Assembly (NCBI RefSeq): GCF_032401055.1
Contig: NZ_CP135529.1
Coordinates: 2,356,001 to 2,420,000, forward strand
DNA from: Tardiphaga sp. 709
Lineage (GTDB): Bacteria > Pseudomonadota > Alphaproteobacteria > Rhizobiales > Xanthobacteraceae
Reading direction: 5' to 3'
DNA: 64,000 nt
Position 1 is the stretch's first letter. The number at the start of each line of letters is the position of its first letter. The position numbers and the translations under genes are program-made. The notes beneath the pieces were generated by a model that was given only the letters and a program-made list of their open reading frames with translations, did no database searches and was not told where the DNA came from. Below, in pieces: positions 26,367-34,756 of this stretch.

Positions 26367-26889
26367 AAGCTGAAAAAGCGATGCCGAGTATCAACCGGCT
26401 CCATCATTTCGCTTGGCGATGTCGCGATGCCGAGCAAACGCGTCACTTCTACGAAGACCTGCTCGAACTTCCTCTGGTCCATCTCATCAAGGAAGACCAC
26501 GTCCCGAGCACTGGAGAATACTGCCCCTACGTTCATATTTTTTTCAGATGCGCGATGGCTCCTACATCGCCTTCTTCGATCTCGGTGACAACATTGCAGC
26601 CGATCCGTCGCCAAACACTCCTGCATGGGTGAATCATCTTGCCCTGGAAGTTGCCAGTGAAAGCGAACTTCGCGCGGCCAAAAAACGGCTGGAAGCCGAG
26701 GGCGTCGAGATCCTCGGCGTGACCGACCATCACATCATCAAATCGATCTACTTCTTCGATCCGAACGGGATTCGATTGGAGCTCACGACACGGATCGCCT
26801 CCGAAGAAGAAATGGCGGCCGCAGAAAAACATGCCCATGCAGCCTTGGCCGAATGGACGACGGAAAAAGCAGGGCGGATCCATGCCTGA
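26363..26889 (+). pseudogene. VOC-family (glyoxalase/extradiol dioxygenase fold) protein, frameshift in a T7 run
   Basis: From ATG 26363 the frame reads INRLHHFAWRCRDAEQTRHF, YEDLLELPLVHLIKEDHVPS and CPYVHIFF. A T7 run at 26538-26544 then shifts it. One more T gives QMRDGSYIAFFDLGDN, WVNHLALEVASESELRAAKK and KSIYFFDPNGIRLELTTRIA to 26889. The full protein is ~175 residues with the two VOC halves and metal ligands His (LHHF), His (WVNHLAL) and Glu (RLELTT). It would handle the ring-hydroxylated product, by dioxygenation or isomerisation. A sequencing error in the homopolymer would restore a normal gene. Confidence 0.85.
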
Positions 26890-28003
26890 GAGGCGTCTGG
26901 CTGTTATCGATGTAAAACCGGGCTCGGCCATGGAAAGCCAGTCCGGCCTGCAGATGCAGTCGCCTCGCATCTATGGCGCCTATGAAGAGCCCTCGCCGCG
27001 GACCGGCAAGACCGCCTGCGTAGTCATGCATCCCACGAGCAACTTCCATGGCCACTACCTCATCACGCCGTTGGCAAAGCGCGGCATCTGCTGTCTTGGT
27101 CTGAACAGCCGGTATGTGGGCAACGACACGACGTTGCTGATGGAGCGAGTCATCCAGGACCTTGGTGCCGGCGTCAATTTTCTGCGCCGCCAGGGCTACG
27201 AGCGTGTCGTGCTGATCGGAAATTCAGGCGGCGGTGCGCTTGTGTCGTTCTATCAGGCGCAGGCAGAGAAACTTACGGTAACGCAGGCGCCTGATGGCAC
27301 CCCTGTCGCCATCGGTCCCGACGACCTACCTCCAGCAGACGGAATCATCCTCAGCGCCGCGCATCTCGGCCGCTCGCGTCTTCTGGTAGAGTGGATCGAT
27401 CCCGCCGTCATCGATGAAACGGATCCGATTGCCACCGACCCCGATCTTGACGTCTTCGATCCATCCAATGGACCGCCTTTCGATCCTGAGTGGATCAACC
27501 GATTTCGGGCCGCGCAGCGCGAACGCCGCGACCGGATCGAAGCCTGGGTATGGCAGAGACTTCGGCAGCTACGCAAATCCGGTCCGGCGCGGGACATGGC
27601 ATTCGTGATCCATCGGACGCAAGCCGACCCACGCCTTCTGGATCTGTCCTTGGATGCCAACGATCGACCCGTCGGCAGCATTTGGGGGAGCGCCCGCGAG
27701 GTGAACTATGCATCCAACGCCATGGGCCGATTCACCTCGCTATCGGCGTTCCTCAGTCAGTGGGCATCTTGCAGTCAAGCCGATGGACCGACGAACCTCG
27801 CTCGCACTTCCATACCGGTGCTGCTTTTCGAACATTCAGCCGACGCATCCACATTCCCATCGACACGGGGCGCATGGCTGGCGGCCGCAGGCTCTCGCGC
27901 ACGTGTGCATCGGCTTCCCGGTGCCAATCATTACCTGGCTGGCCAGCCAGCATTGATCGAGGAAACAGCCGACGTAATAGCAGAATGGATTGCGCGCCTC
28001 TGA
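26882..28003 (+). CDS. Alpha/beta hydrolase of the catabolic operon
   Basis: This 373-residue alpha/beta-hydrolase-fold protein has the nucleophile elbow IGNSGGGALVSFYQAQ at about residues 102-117 (Ser in G-N-S-G-G). A conserved HPTSNFHGHYLITPLAKRGI segment near 50 supplies an oxyanion region, and the probable catalytic His is in LPGANHYLAGQP at about residue 350. The 120-residue insertion between strands (VEWIDPAVIDETDPIATDPD) is large for the family. It overlaps the VOC gene by 8 nt, so it is translationally coupled. It probably cleaves the ring-fission or ester product. Confidence 0.85.
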   Translation: MPERRLAVIDVKPGSAMESQSGLQMQSPRIYGAYEEPSPRTGKTACVVMHPTSNFHGHYLITPLAKRGICCLGLNSRYVGNDTTLLMERVIQDLGAGVNFLRRQGYERVVLIGNSGGGALVSFYQAQAEKLTVTQAPDGTPVAIGPDDLPPADGIILSAAHLGRSRLLVEWIDPAVIDETDPIATDPDLDVFDPSNGPPFDPEWINRFRAAQRERRDRIEAWVWQRLRQLRKSGPARDMAFVIHRTQADPRLLDLSLDANDRPVGSIWGSAREVNYASNAMGRFTSLSAFLSQWASCSQADGPTNLARTSIPVLLFEHSADASTFPSTRGAWLAAAGSRARVHRLPGANHYLAGQPALIEETADVIAEWIARL

Positions 28004-28045
28004 CGCACGGTTCGTAAAAATAAAAACATATTGAAAGGGAGTAAA

Positions 28046-29374
28046 ATGACGAACGCAAAAGCGGGTACTGAACTCGATTCTATTTACGATAAGGCAGCAT
28101 GGCGGATACTGCCGTTCCTTTTCATCTCTTTCATCGTCGCGTTTCTCGATCGAATAAACATCGGATTCGCGCAGCTGCAAATGAAAGGAGATATCGGTTT
28201 TAACGACGCCGTCTACGGCCTCGGCGCCGGCATCTTTTTCCTCGGATACTTTGCCTTTGAGGTTCCAAGCAATCTACTCCTGAACCGCATCGGTGCCCGA
28301 CTAACCTTCATGCGTATCATGATATGCTGGGGCCTTGTTTCCGCCGGAATGGCTTTCGTCACCGCTCCCTGGCAACTCTATGTCATGCGCTTTTTGCTTG
28401 GAGCGTTCGAAGCAGGCTTTTTCCCCGGGATTATCTTGTACCTCACATTCTGGTTCCCGACAGAACGGCGTGCCGGCGTTGTGTCGTGGATCTTCGTCGC
28501 CGTGGCTCTGGCTGGCGTGATCGGAGGCGTTTTGTCAGGAACGATCATGACCTACTTTGCAGGCTTCGGAGGTTTATCCGGATGGCAATGGATGTTCATT
28601 CTCGAAGGCTTGCCTGCAGTCTTCTTGGGTGTCTTGGCGTTCTTCGTCGTCGATGACGGCCCGCGCTCCGCAAAATGGCTGACCGATCGGGAAAAGTCTC
28701 TCCTTATGACAGCTTTGGCTGAAGACGAAAGTCGCAACCAGAACGACGTTTCACATTCCCTGAAAGACGCTTTCAAATCTCCTAAAGTCTATATTCTTGC
28801 CGCTGTCTATTTCATGCTCGTATGCGGAACGATGGCAATCGCGTTCTGGCTACCGGCACTCATCAAAGGTGTGAGCAGCTCGAGTGTCCTGGAAGTCGGG
28901 ATGCTCTCGTCGATCCCATATGGCATCGGAGCAATAGCTATCGTGCTCATCTCGAAGAGTTCGGACGCTCGAGGCGAGCGTCGAACCCACTATCTCTTCT
29001 GTGCCGTGGGAGGCGCCCTCTCGTTGTTGGCGCTCCCAAGTGCCGCCGGACACTTGGTGGCTGTCGTTTGCCTGTTGTGTGTTGCAGTCGGCCTGACGTT
29101 CTCGGCGTTGCCGATCTTCTGGTCCGTCCCACAAAATTATCTTTCTGGTAGAGCAGCAGTTGGTGGCATCGCGCTGATCAGCAGCCTTGGCCAATTGGGA
29201 AGTTTCTTCAGTCCCGCAATCATAGGTTGGGTCAAGCATACGACGGGACAATTGGACAGCGGTCTTTACGCTCTCGGGGCGCTGCTTCTGATAAGCGGAC
29301 TGACAATGTTCATCGCCATCGCCCCGCGCGCCACGTCAACGCAGTCTACCGATGAAAAGACTGTTTCAGCATGA
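28046..29374 (+). CDS. MFS transporter, anion:cation symporter (ACS) type
   Basis: This ~442-residue inner-membrane carrier has twelve predicted helices. The signature at about residues 20-45 is PFLFISFIVAFLDRINIGFA, followed by FLGYFAFEVPSNLLLNRIGA, a loop at ~85 and GAFEAGFFPGIILYLTFWFP, all typical of the ACS subfamily (phthalate, 4-hydroxyphenylacetate and hexuronate permeases). ATG 28046 follows GAAAGGGAG. It is the last gene of the catabolic operon and presumably imports its aromatic substrate. Confidence 0.92.
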   Translation: MTNAKAGTELDSIYDKAAWRILPFLFISFIVAFLDRINIGFAQLQMKGDIGFNDAVYGLGAGIFFLGYFAFEVPSNLLLNRIGARLTFMRIMICWGLVSAGMAFVTAPWQLYVMRFLLGAFEAGFFPGIILYLTFWFPTERRAGVVSWIFVAVALAGVIGGVLSGTIMTYFAGFGGLSGWQWMFILEGLPAVFLGVLAFFVVDDGPRSAKWLTDREKSLLMTALAEDESRNQNDVSHSLKDAFKSPKVYILAAVYFMLVCGTMAIAFWLPALIKGVSSSSVLEVGMLSSIPYGIGAIAIVLISKSSDARGERRTHYLFCAVGGALSLLALPSAAGHLVAVVCLLCVAVGLTFSALPIFWSVPQNYLSGRAAVGGIALISSLGQLGSFFSPAIIGWVKHTTGQLDSGLYALGALLLISGLTMFIAIAPRATSTQSTDEKTVSA

Positions 29375-29797
29375 TGTGATGGAAGAAGACTGTTGGCCCA
29401 GGGGCAGGATCCGCTGTCATCTGGGCATGATCATCAGACGAGGGAAACGATACATAGTTCAATCCGAACTCATCATGCAGGGAGGGTCAACGAGGCTTCG
29501 TCGGGTTCGTCGGCCCGCTTACCGAACGAGCACCACATAACATCCGTATCGGCCTTTTTGCGTGAGACTGTACGGACTTGCGAGACATTCTTACCTGCCT
29601 GAGCCTCAAGGACAGGAAGGATGGTTACGATGCACAAATTCAGGCGAGATGCGGCCACAAGCTTCAGGTGCTTCAAATCGCTGACGAGTTCGGTGATGTC
29701 GGTCAAGGCATGACGAATGGGTCAAGAAGTCCGAGGTGTATGCGGGCGGGACTACCGCTCTAAGATCAGTATCTCCGGAGGCAGGTCACCACGATTC
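29375..29797. other. Spacer between MFS gene and quorum-sensing module
   Basis: This is a ~420-bp stretch without a confident gene. A minus-strand frame at 29473-29706 (LVSDLKHLKLVAASRLNLCI) uses a TTG start and matches no family I know. The join between the catabolic block and the conjugative element lies somewhere here. Confidence 0.4.
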
Positions 29798-30532
29798 ATG
29801 CATCGGATATTTCAGAATTTTATTGATTGCCTTTCGAGCGCAACGAACTCAGATGCCCTTCGCGATGCCATGTCGCAGGCGGCAGCCGGGCTCGATCTGT
29901 CTTGCTTCGCGTACCTCTCCATGCCGGAAAAAGCAGGAGGCCCGCCAGAGCTGATCTCAAATTATCCAGCAGCTTGGACGACCCATTATTTGCAGAGCCA
30001 CTACGAGCGCTTTGACCCCGTGATTAATCGGGCGCTCGGCCATCCCGAACCTTTCGAATGGGGGCTCGGATTCGGCTCATTGGCGCTATCAAATTCTCAA
30101 GAGTTGTTTGAGGAGGCCGCGAGGTTCGGCATTCGCTGCGGTTTCACGATTCCGATTCACAACGACAGCGGCCTGGTTGCAGCGGTGACATTTGCGGCAG
30201 GCGAGCGACGACCGCAATTCGAACGGATCATCAGTGAACACGCACGTGTATTGCAGCTCATGGCAATGTATTTTCACGCGCACGCCCGGCGGGGGACGGG
30301 CAGCAATCGGCTCACCACTGGCGCGGCGCTGTCACCACGCGAAGCTGAATGTCTAGAATGGGCTGCTCAAGGTAAATCCGCTTGGGAGATCGGCACTATT
30401 CTCGGCCTTTCGCGGCACACGGTCGCCACTTATCTTGAAAATGCAAAAACCAAACTTGGTGTACGGACGATCGTGCAGGCCGTGGCCCGCGTCACGGCAT
30501 CCAAATCGTTTGGACAACGACCCATTCACTGA
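29798..30532 (+). CDS. LuxR-family quorum-sensing regulator (TraR-like)
   Basis: This 244-residue regulator has an N-terminal autoinducer-binding domain at about residues 5-160 (FIDCLSSATNSDALRDAMSQ, SNYPAAWTTHYLQSHYERFD, IRCGFTIPIHNDSGLVAAVT). The conserved W-Y-D pocket residues sit in AAWTTHYLQSHYERFDPV. The C-terminal LuxR HTH is at about 180-240 (ALSPREAECLEWAAQGKSAW, EIGTILGLSRHTVATYLENA). ATG 29798 is chosen because it begins just before the domain, although the frame is open back to 29717. It directly precedes traI on the same strand, the classic cognate pair. Confidence 0.92.
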   Translation: MHRIFQNFIDCLSSATNSDALRDAMSQAAAGLDLSCFAYLSMPEKAGGPPELISNYPAAWTTHYLQSHYERFDPVINRALGHPEPFEWGLGFGSLALSNSQELFEEAARFGIRCGFTIPIHNDSGLVAAVTFAAGERRPQFERIISEHARVLQLMAMYFHAHARRGTGSNRLTTGAALSPREAECLEWAAQGKSAWEIGTILGLSRHTVATYLENAKTKLGVRTIVQAVARVTASKSFGQRPIH

Positions 30533-30535
30533 TTC

Positions 30536-30558
30536 GCCTCCCTTAGTTACGGGAGGTG
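30536..30558. promoter_or_regulatory. Candidate lux/tra-box upstream of traI
   Basis: CCTCCCTTAGTTACGGGAGG (30537-30556) is a 20-bp dyad with 8 of 10 half-site bases matching, and a less regular G/T pair flanks it. It starts 5 bp after the luxR stop and ends ~60 bp before the traI start. The length and position suit a LuxR/TraR operator. A weak terminator is the alternative, but no T tract follows. Confidence 0.5.
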
Positions 30559-30616
30559 ACTCATTCATCTTGCTCGCCTTCAATGGGCATGGTCATCCCA
30601 AAGCCGGAGGCGGTCC

Positions 30617-31249
30617 ATGATGCAACTCATCACAGCTGATCACTACAGTAGCTTTATCGAAACAGTTACGGAAATGCATCGTCTGCGGTACCGCGTATTT
30701 AAGAAGCGGCTCGATTGGGACGTCCAATTCAGTAACGATATGGAAATTGACGAATTCGACGCGCTTCACCCCGCCTATTTGATCCAGCGAGCACGCGACA
30801 ATCGCGTGCAAGGCTGTGTACGTCTACTTCCTTCGACCGGCCCTACCATGCTTCGCGATACTTTTCCCGTTCTCTTGGACGGAGCGTGCTCTCCTGCTAG
30901 CCCTACTGTCTGGGAAAGCAGCCGCTTTGCGCTCGATGTTGCAGCCGACGCGCCCAAGGGCGCTCACGGCTTGGCAATCGCGACCTATGAACTGTTCGCG
31001 GGCATGATCGAGTTCGGCCTGTCGCGACAGCTCACCGAGATCGTCACCGTTACCGATGCCCGGATGGAGCGGATCCTGCGCCGCGCAGGGTGGCCCTTGC
31101 GGCGGATAGGTAAACCTCGCCCGCTCGGCAGCACCGTAGCGGTCGCCGGCTATCTCGAGGTTTCGTCGCAGGCCTTGGCACGCGTGCATGCCGCCGGGGG
31201 GCTGCAGGGACCGGTGCTGTGGGCCCCGGTCGCGTTTATGGCTGCCTGA
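30617..31249 (+). CDS. traI: Acyl-homoserine-lactone synthase (LuxI/TraI family)
   Basis: This 210-residue enzyme makes an AHL signal from S-adenosylmethionine and an acyl-ACP. Family-invariant residues are in place: Arg and Phe in MHRLRYRVFKKRLDWDV (residues ~19-35, with Trp at 34), Asp in MEIDEFDALHPAYLI, Arg in VQGCVRLLPSTGPTML near 67, and WESSRFALDV near 100. The C-terminal domain is AGWPLRRIGKPRPLGS. It is preceded by luxR and a dyad site and followed by a terminator and lysR. Two consecutive ATG codons begin the frame. The acyl chain specificity cannot be read. Confidence 0.93.
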   Translation: MMQLITADHYSSFIETVTEMHRLRYRVFKKRLDWDVQFSNDMEIDEFDALHPAYLIQRARDNRVQGCVRLLPSTGPTMLRDTFPVLLDGACSPASPTVWESSRFALDVAADAPKGAHGLAIATYELFAGMIEFGLSRQLTEIVTVTDARMERILRRAGWPLRRIGKPRPLGSTVAVAGYLEVSSQALARVHAAGGLQGPVLWAPVAFMAA

Positions 31250-31275
31250 GAAACCGTTTTGAAACTCACGAACGT

Positions 31276-31314
31276 TTTTTGCGGCGTCTGCGCACGGACG
31301 CCGCAAGCTTTTCT
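31276..31314 (+). terminator. Strong intrinsic terminator after traI
   Basis: An 8-bp GC-rich stem, GCGGCGTC (31281-31288) and GACGCCGC (31297-31304), is followed by AAGCTTTTCTT and preceded by a T6 run, so it could act in both directions. It separates traI from the LysR gene. Confidence 0.85.
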
Positions 31315-31341
31315 TCCCCAAGTTATAGAACACTGGGAACC

Positions 31342-32289
31342 ATGGCGAACGATATGCGGAGATCTCGCGCTCTACCGCCGACCGTCGATCTACAGCAGCT
31401 GCGATTTGCCGTGGCCGCGGCGGATGCTGGTAGCTTTCGGCAAGCTGCGGATACACTGCGGCTTCGTCAATCGCAGCTGAGCCGATCTGTCCGCCAGCTT
31501 GAGCATTCGATTGGGGGCGTCGTGTTCGAGCGATGGAGCGGTGGCGTGAAGCCAACACCCGGCGGCCACGAATTTCTCCGAACGGCGCGAGCAATCTTGG
31601 AGCAAGTAGATGCGCTCGTGGCGAGCGCTCAAACGACTAAGCGCGGAAAAGCCGGCAGACTAGCGGTAGGCTTCTGCACGTCCCTTTCGACAGGGAACCT
31701 GCGGGCCGCGCTGCTCGATTTCAAGGTGCACTTTCCGCAAATCGAACTCGCGGCCGTCGAACGATCGCGAGCGCGCCTGGCGACTGCGCTGCGAAACGGA
31801 ACACTCGATATCCTCATCGTGACCGGCGCTACGCCTCTCTTAGACTGTCAGACGCTTCAGCTCTGGAACGAACGCATCCTGGCCGCTTTGCCAGAGGGCC
31901 ATCCCTTAACGACGCGTGACGTCGTTTTGTGGACCGACCTTCGGAATCAAAAAGTTCTGCTGAGCCAATATGACCCCGGACACGAACTCGAGGATGTCCT
32001 GATTTCCAAGCTCCCTTTGCTTGGGGATAGGCCTCAAATAGAGCACCACGACGTCAGTCGGAGCATCATCAAGAGCCTAGTCAGTATGGGACTCGGCGTC
32101 AGCCTGGTGATGGAATCAGATATCGGCGCCAGCACTGCCGGTTCAGTTTATCGCGAATTGCGCGACGGAATACGACCGAGCTTCCTAAGCTTCTCGGCAC
32201 ATTGGCGAGGTGACAACGATAACCCCGCTCTTCTTGGCTTCCTAAAACTATTAGCCGAGCGCTACCCGTCGCCAGCGACTGGTAAGTGA
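31342..32289 (+). CDS. LysR-family regulator linked to the conjugation operon
   Basis: This 315-residue protein has its HTH at about residues 15-75 (VDLQQLRFAVAAADAGSFRQ, LRQSQLSRSVRQLEHSIGGV) and an effector domain at ~95-300 (RGKAGRLAVGFCTSLSTGNL, IELAAVERSRARLATALRNG). ATG 31342 follows AACACTGGGAACC and is preferred over the longer frame from 31219, which would run through the terminator. The last 28 nt overlap the convergent DUF2274 gene. A diverged broken copy lies at 20044-20659. It probably controls the transfer genes or a cargo function. Confidence 0.9.
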   Translation: MANDMRRSRALPPTVDLQQLRFAVAAADAGSFRQAADTLRLRQSQLSRSVRQLEHSIGGVVFERWSGGVKPTPGGHEFLRTARAILEQVDALVASAQTTKRGKAGRLAVGFCTSLSTGNLRAALLDFKVHFPQIELAAVERSRARLATALRNGTLDILIVTGATPLLDCQTLQLWNERILAALPEGHPLTTRDVVLWTDLRNQKVLLSQYDPGHELEDVLISKLPLLGDRPQIEHHDVSRSIIKSLVSMGLGVSLVMESDIGASTAGSVYRELRDGIRPSFLSFSAHWRGDNDNPALLGFLKLLAERYPSPATGK

Positions 32290-32510
32290 GCCGCGCGTCG
32301 CGATTTCGCAAATCCCCGATCCGTCGCCATAAAGCGCATCAGCATGGGCGCGATCAGCTTTGATGGATCACCGACCGGCTGGCCGGTTTCACGTGCGAGG
32401 GCTCCCGCATAGGCGACGAGATCTCGATGCACGGCGGCCGGCAATTCAACAGTGACCTTGACGGGCTTGTCATTTGGAAGCGCCCCGATCTTAAGCTTGG
32501 CCATTTTCAT
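32262..32510 (-). CDS. DUF2274 protein of the conjugation operon
   Basis: This 82-residue protein (KLKIGALPNDKPVKVTVELP, AAVHRDLVAYAGALARE) follows trbI in alphaproteobacterial transfer operons. The N-terminal beta strand plus helix resembles a ribbon-helix-helix-like DNA-binding fold. It starts 3 bp after the trbI stop and its end overlaps the convergent LysR gene. The function is unknown. ATG 32510 or 32504 may be the start. Confidence 0.82.
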   Translation of the reverse strand: MKMAKLKIGALPNDKPVKVTVELPAAVHRDLVAYAGALARETGQPVGDPSKLIAPMLMRFMATDRGFAKSRRAAHLPVAGDG

Positions 32511-32513
32511 TCC

Positions 32514-33725
32514 TCACCCTCTGTAAGGCTCAAGTACGAGGTCGCGATTGACGATCACGCGAACCGGGAAACCGGGCCTGATCGTTAGTGTTGGCTGAAT
32601 GTTGAGATTGCGTTGAACGATCTTCTGACCTGTCTGATTTAAGCTATCGCTCGATCCGCGGCGAAGGGCCTGGATGATGTCACCATTGTTGCCGGTGTCG
32701 GAGCCGGCTCCCGCTTCGCTGCCGACAGCGAGTAACGTAGACAGGAGTGCCGCCTTGAAGAGCGCGCCCCAATGATTGTCGACTTCGTCCTCCAGACCAG
32801 CATAGCCGCCTAAATCCGCGCCTGGCTGGCGTTCGAGCACGATCGAACGGCCGTTCGGCATGATCAAGCGTGTCCAGACCAGCAGCACGCGTGACTGACC
32901 GAATGCGATCTGGCTGTCATAGATTCCGATCAAACGAGCTCCCTGCGGGATTAGCAGTAAACGACCAGAGGGTGTGTCATAAACGTTCTCAGTCACCTGC
33001 GCGGTGATCTGTCCGGGCAGATCTGAGCGGATTCCGGTGATGAGAGCCCCAGGAATAACCGTCCCTGCCTGCACCACATACGGCGAAGCTGGTTTCGTGA
33101 CGCGATCCGGACTTGTGGTACGGTGATCGACCGATGCATTGACGAAGGCGAGTTTTCGATCCTGCCCGTTCTGCGCAAAGCCGTCGTCAGTTCCCGGCAT
33201 GGACGATGGAGAGGTTCGGTCCACGTTTGAGGCCTGGGCCGCGGCGGGCGTCGTCTCGCGAACATTGGTGGAGGCGAACAAACGGCTCACGCGCGCGGCT
33301 TCGATCTCCTGGTCACGGCGCTGCTGCTCCTGATCGAACCCCGTAGTTGTGGTTGCCGGCTGCCCCTGAGCGGCAAGGATTGGTCGGCCGAGATCACCAG
33401 GAAGCGGTGGGCCCAGCGAGGGCACCTGACGCGGAACGCCAGCATAGTCCCGCGGCAAACCGGCGAGGCCATCAGCGACGTTATGATGATCGGTGCTGTA
33501 GAGTTCGTCATTTGCGGGCCCGCGGGAGCGGTTGTTTTGGAGAGCCCAAACCACGGCCCCCCCAACAAGAACCAATGCAACGGCGGTCCCTCCCGCCAGG
33601 ACTTTACGGGACAGCCGAGTGACGCGGTGATGATCTGCCCTTAACCGGAACCCGTGCGCCAATTCTTCCGACCTGTTCGGCTCGCCGGGCTGCTCGTTGA
33701 TGTCTTCGTTCCGAAGGGTGCTCAT
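32514..33725 (-). CDS. trbI: Conjugal transfer protein TrbI (VirB10-like)
   Basis: This 403-residue type IV secretion protein has one membrane helix at about residues 42-62 (VLAGGTAVALVLVGGAVVWA), a proline- and glutamine-rich periplasmic stretch, and the VirB10/TrbI C-terminal domain from ~215 (VQAGTVIPGALITGIRSDLP, LLIPQGARLIGIYDSQIAFG). It spans inner and outer membrane and transmits energy to the channel. It overlaps trbG by 4 nt (ATGA). The length and order match complete trb operons. Confidence 0.93.
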   Translation of the reverse strand: MSTLRNEDINEQPGEPNRSEELAHGFRLRADHHRVTRLSRKVLAGGTAVALVLVGGAVVWALQNNRSRGPANDELYSTDHHNVADGLAGLPRDYAGVPRQVPSLGPPLPGDLGRPILAAQGQPATTTTGFDQEQQRRDQEIEAARVSRLFASTNVRETTPAAAQASNVDRTSPSSMPGTDDGFAQNGQDRKLAFVNASVDHRTTSPDRVTKPASPYVVQAGTVIPGALITGIRSDLPGQITAQVTENVYDTPSGRLLLIPQGARLIGIYDSQIAFGQSRVLLVWTRLIMPNGRSIVLERQPGADLGGYAGLEDEVDNHWGALFKAALLSTLLAVGSEAGAGSDTGNNGDIIQALRRGSSDSLNQTGQKIVQRNLNIQPTLTIRPGFPVRVIVNRDLVLEPYRG

Positions 33726-34756
33726 GACGACGACCTCCCATCGGTCCGGACAATCCGGACTTTCTGCTGGTGCTCGCCACCGAGCCGCAACTCCGCGGCA
33801 GCAAAGAGCCGGTCGACAATGAGGACGTTGCCGTAGGCGCGGTAATTCACGATCTCCGTCTTGCCGTCATGGCCAATAACGAAGAGAGGCGGCATCTCAC
33901 CTTGAACGATGCCCTGCGGGAACTCGATGTAGACCTTGCGTCCATCGTCATAGGCCGCGAGCGGCCGCCAGGGCGGACCATCGCCCTCAATGACATAGCG
34001 GAAGCGACGCTGCGTCGGATCGGGTAGCACCGGCGTCAAGGGCACGGATCGCATCCTGCCCGACCGCTCCTCCGGATAGTACCAGGCGACCGAAGGCATG
34101 TAGGGCTTTTCGCGGGCGCGTAGCTCGATCAGGTAGGTGCGCCGATCGGTGTTGACGACAAGATTGGTTTCGATCGACGCGCGCGTCGGCTTCACCAGGA
34201 TATGGACGCGGCGAGTTTCTCCGTTGCCACTCTCGGTATCGCCGACCACCCAACGAACGGTGTCGCCCGCCGCGACCGGACCCGATCCCGTGAGTTGTTC
34301 ACCTTCCTCGAGCGCGATATCGGTGATTTGTCCGGGCGCGGCATAAACCTGGTACAGCGCACCCGGACTGTAGGCGTAGACCTGTGCGGCGTTAAAGTAT
34401 CCCTTCTTGCGCGGCTCGACCCGAGCCGCGCTGTTCGCCGTCTCGACCCGGCTTACCGGCTCGGTTTCCTCCTTAGTACCGGATTTACCGCCAATGGTCG
34501 GTTTCCACAGTGGCGGAACATGAAGCGGCCGCGGCTTGTCGTCGGCAGGTAGGGGTGGCGGAGGCAATGGCGGAACGTCACTGTCGTAGCTGATCTCGGG
34601 CGGCGTGAAAGTTGAGCAACCACCCAAGGTCGAAGCGCACAGCAGCAGTGCTGGAAGTATCGCCTTTCGCAGCGCCGAACCATCCGATCTGAATGAAACG
34701 GAGCGACTGCATGAGGCACGGCGCGGAGAAACCAACTTGCGAAATAGCGTATTCAC
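33722..34756 (-). CDS. trbG: Conjugal transfer protein TrbG (VirB9-like lipoprotein)
   Basis: This 344-residue protein has an N-terminal signal ending in a lipobox-like LLLCASTLGGCSTF (residues ~35-48) and a Pro-rich segment (PPLPPPPLPADDKP). The VirB9/CagX domain starts at ~130 (ALYQVYAAPGQITDIALEEG) and runs to FVIGHDGKTEIVNYRAYGNV. It forms the periplasmic/outer-membrane collar with TrbI. It overlaps trbF by 4 nt and trbI by 4 nt. Confidence 0.92.
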   Translation of the reverse strand: MNTLFRKLVSPRRASCSRSVSFRSDGSALRKAILPALLLCASTLGGCSTFTPPEISYDSDVPPLPPPPLPADDKPRPLHVPPLWKPTIGGKSGTKEETEPVSRVETANSAARVEPRKKGYFNAAQVYAYSPGALYQVYAAPGQITDIALEEGEQLTGSGPVAAGDTVRWVVGDTESGNGETRRVHILVKPTRASIETNLVVNTDRRTYLIELRAREKPYMPSVAWYYPEERSGRMRSVPLTPVLPDPTQRRFRYVIEGDGPPWRPLAAYDDGRKVYIEFPQGIVQGEMPPLFVIGHDGKTEIVNYRAYGNVLIVDRLFAAAELRLGGEHQQKVRIVRTDGRSSS

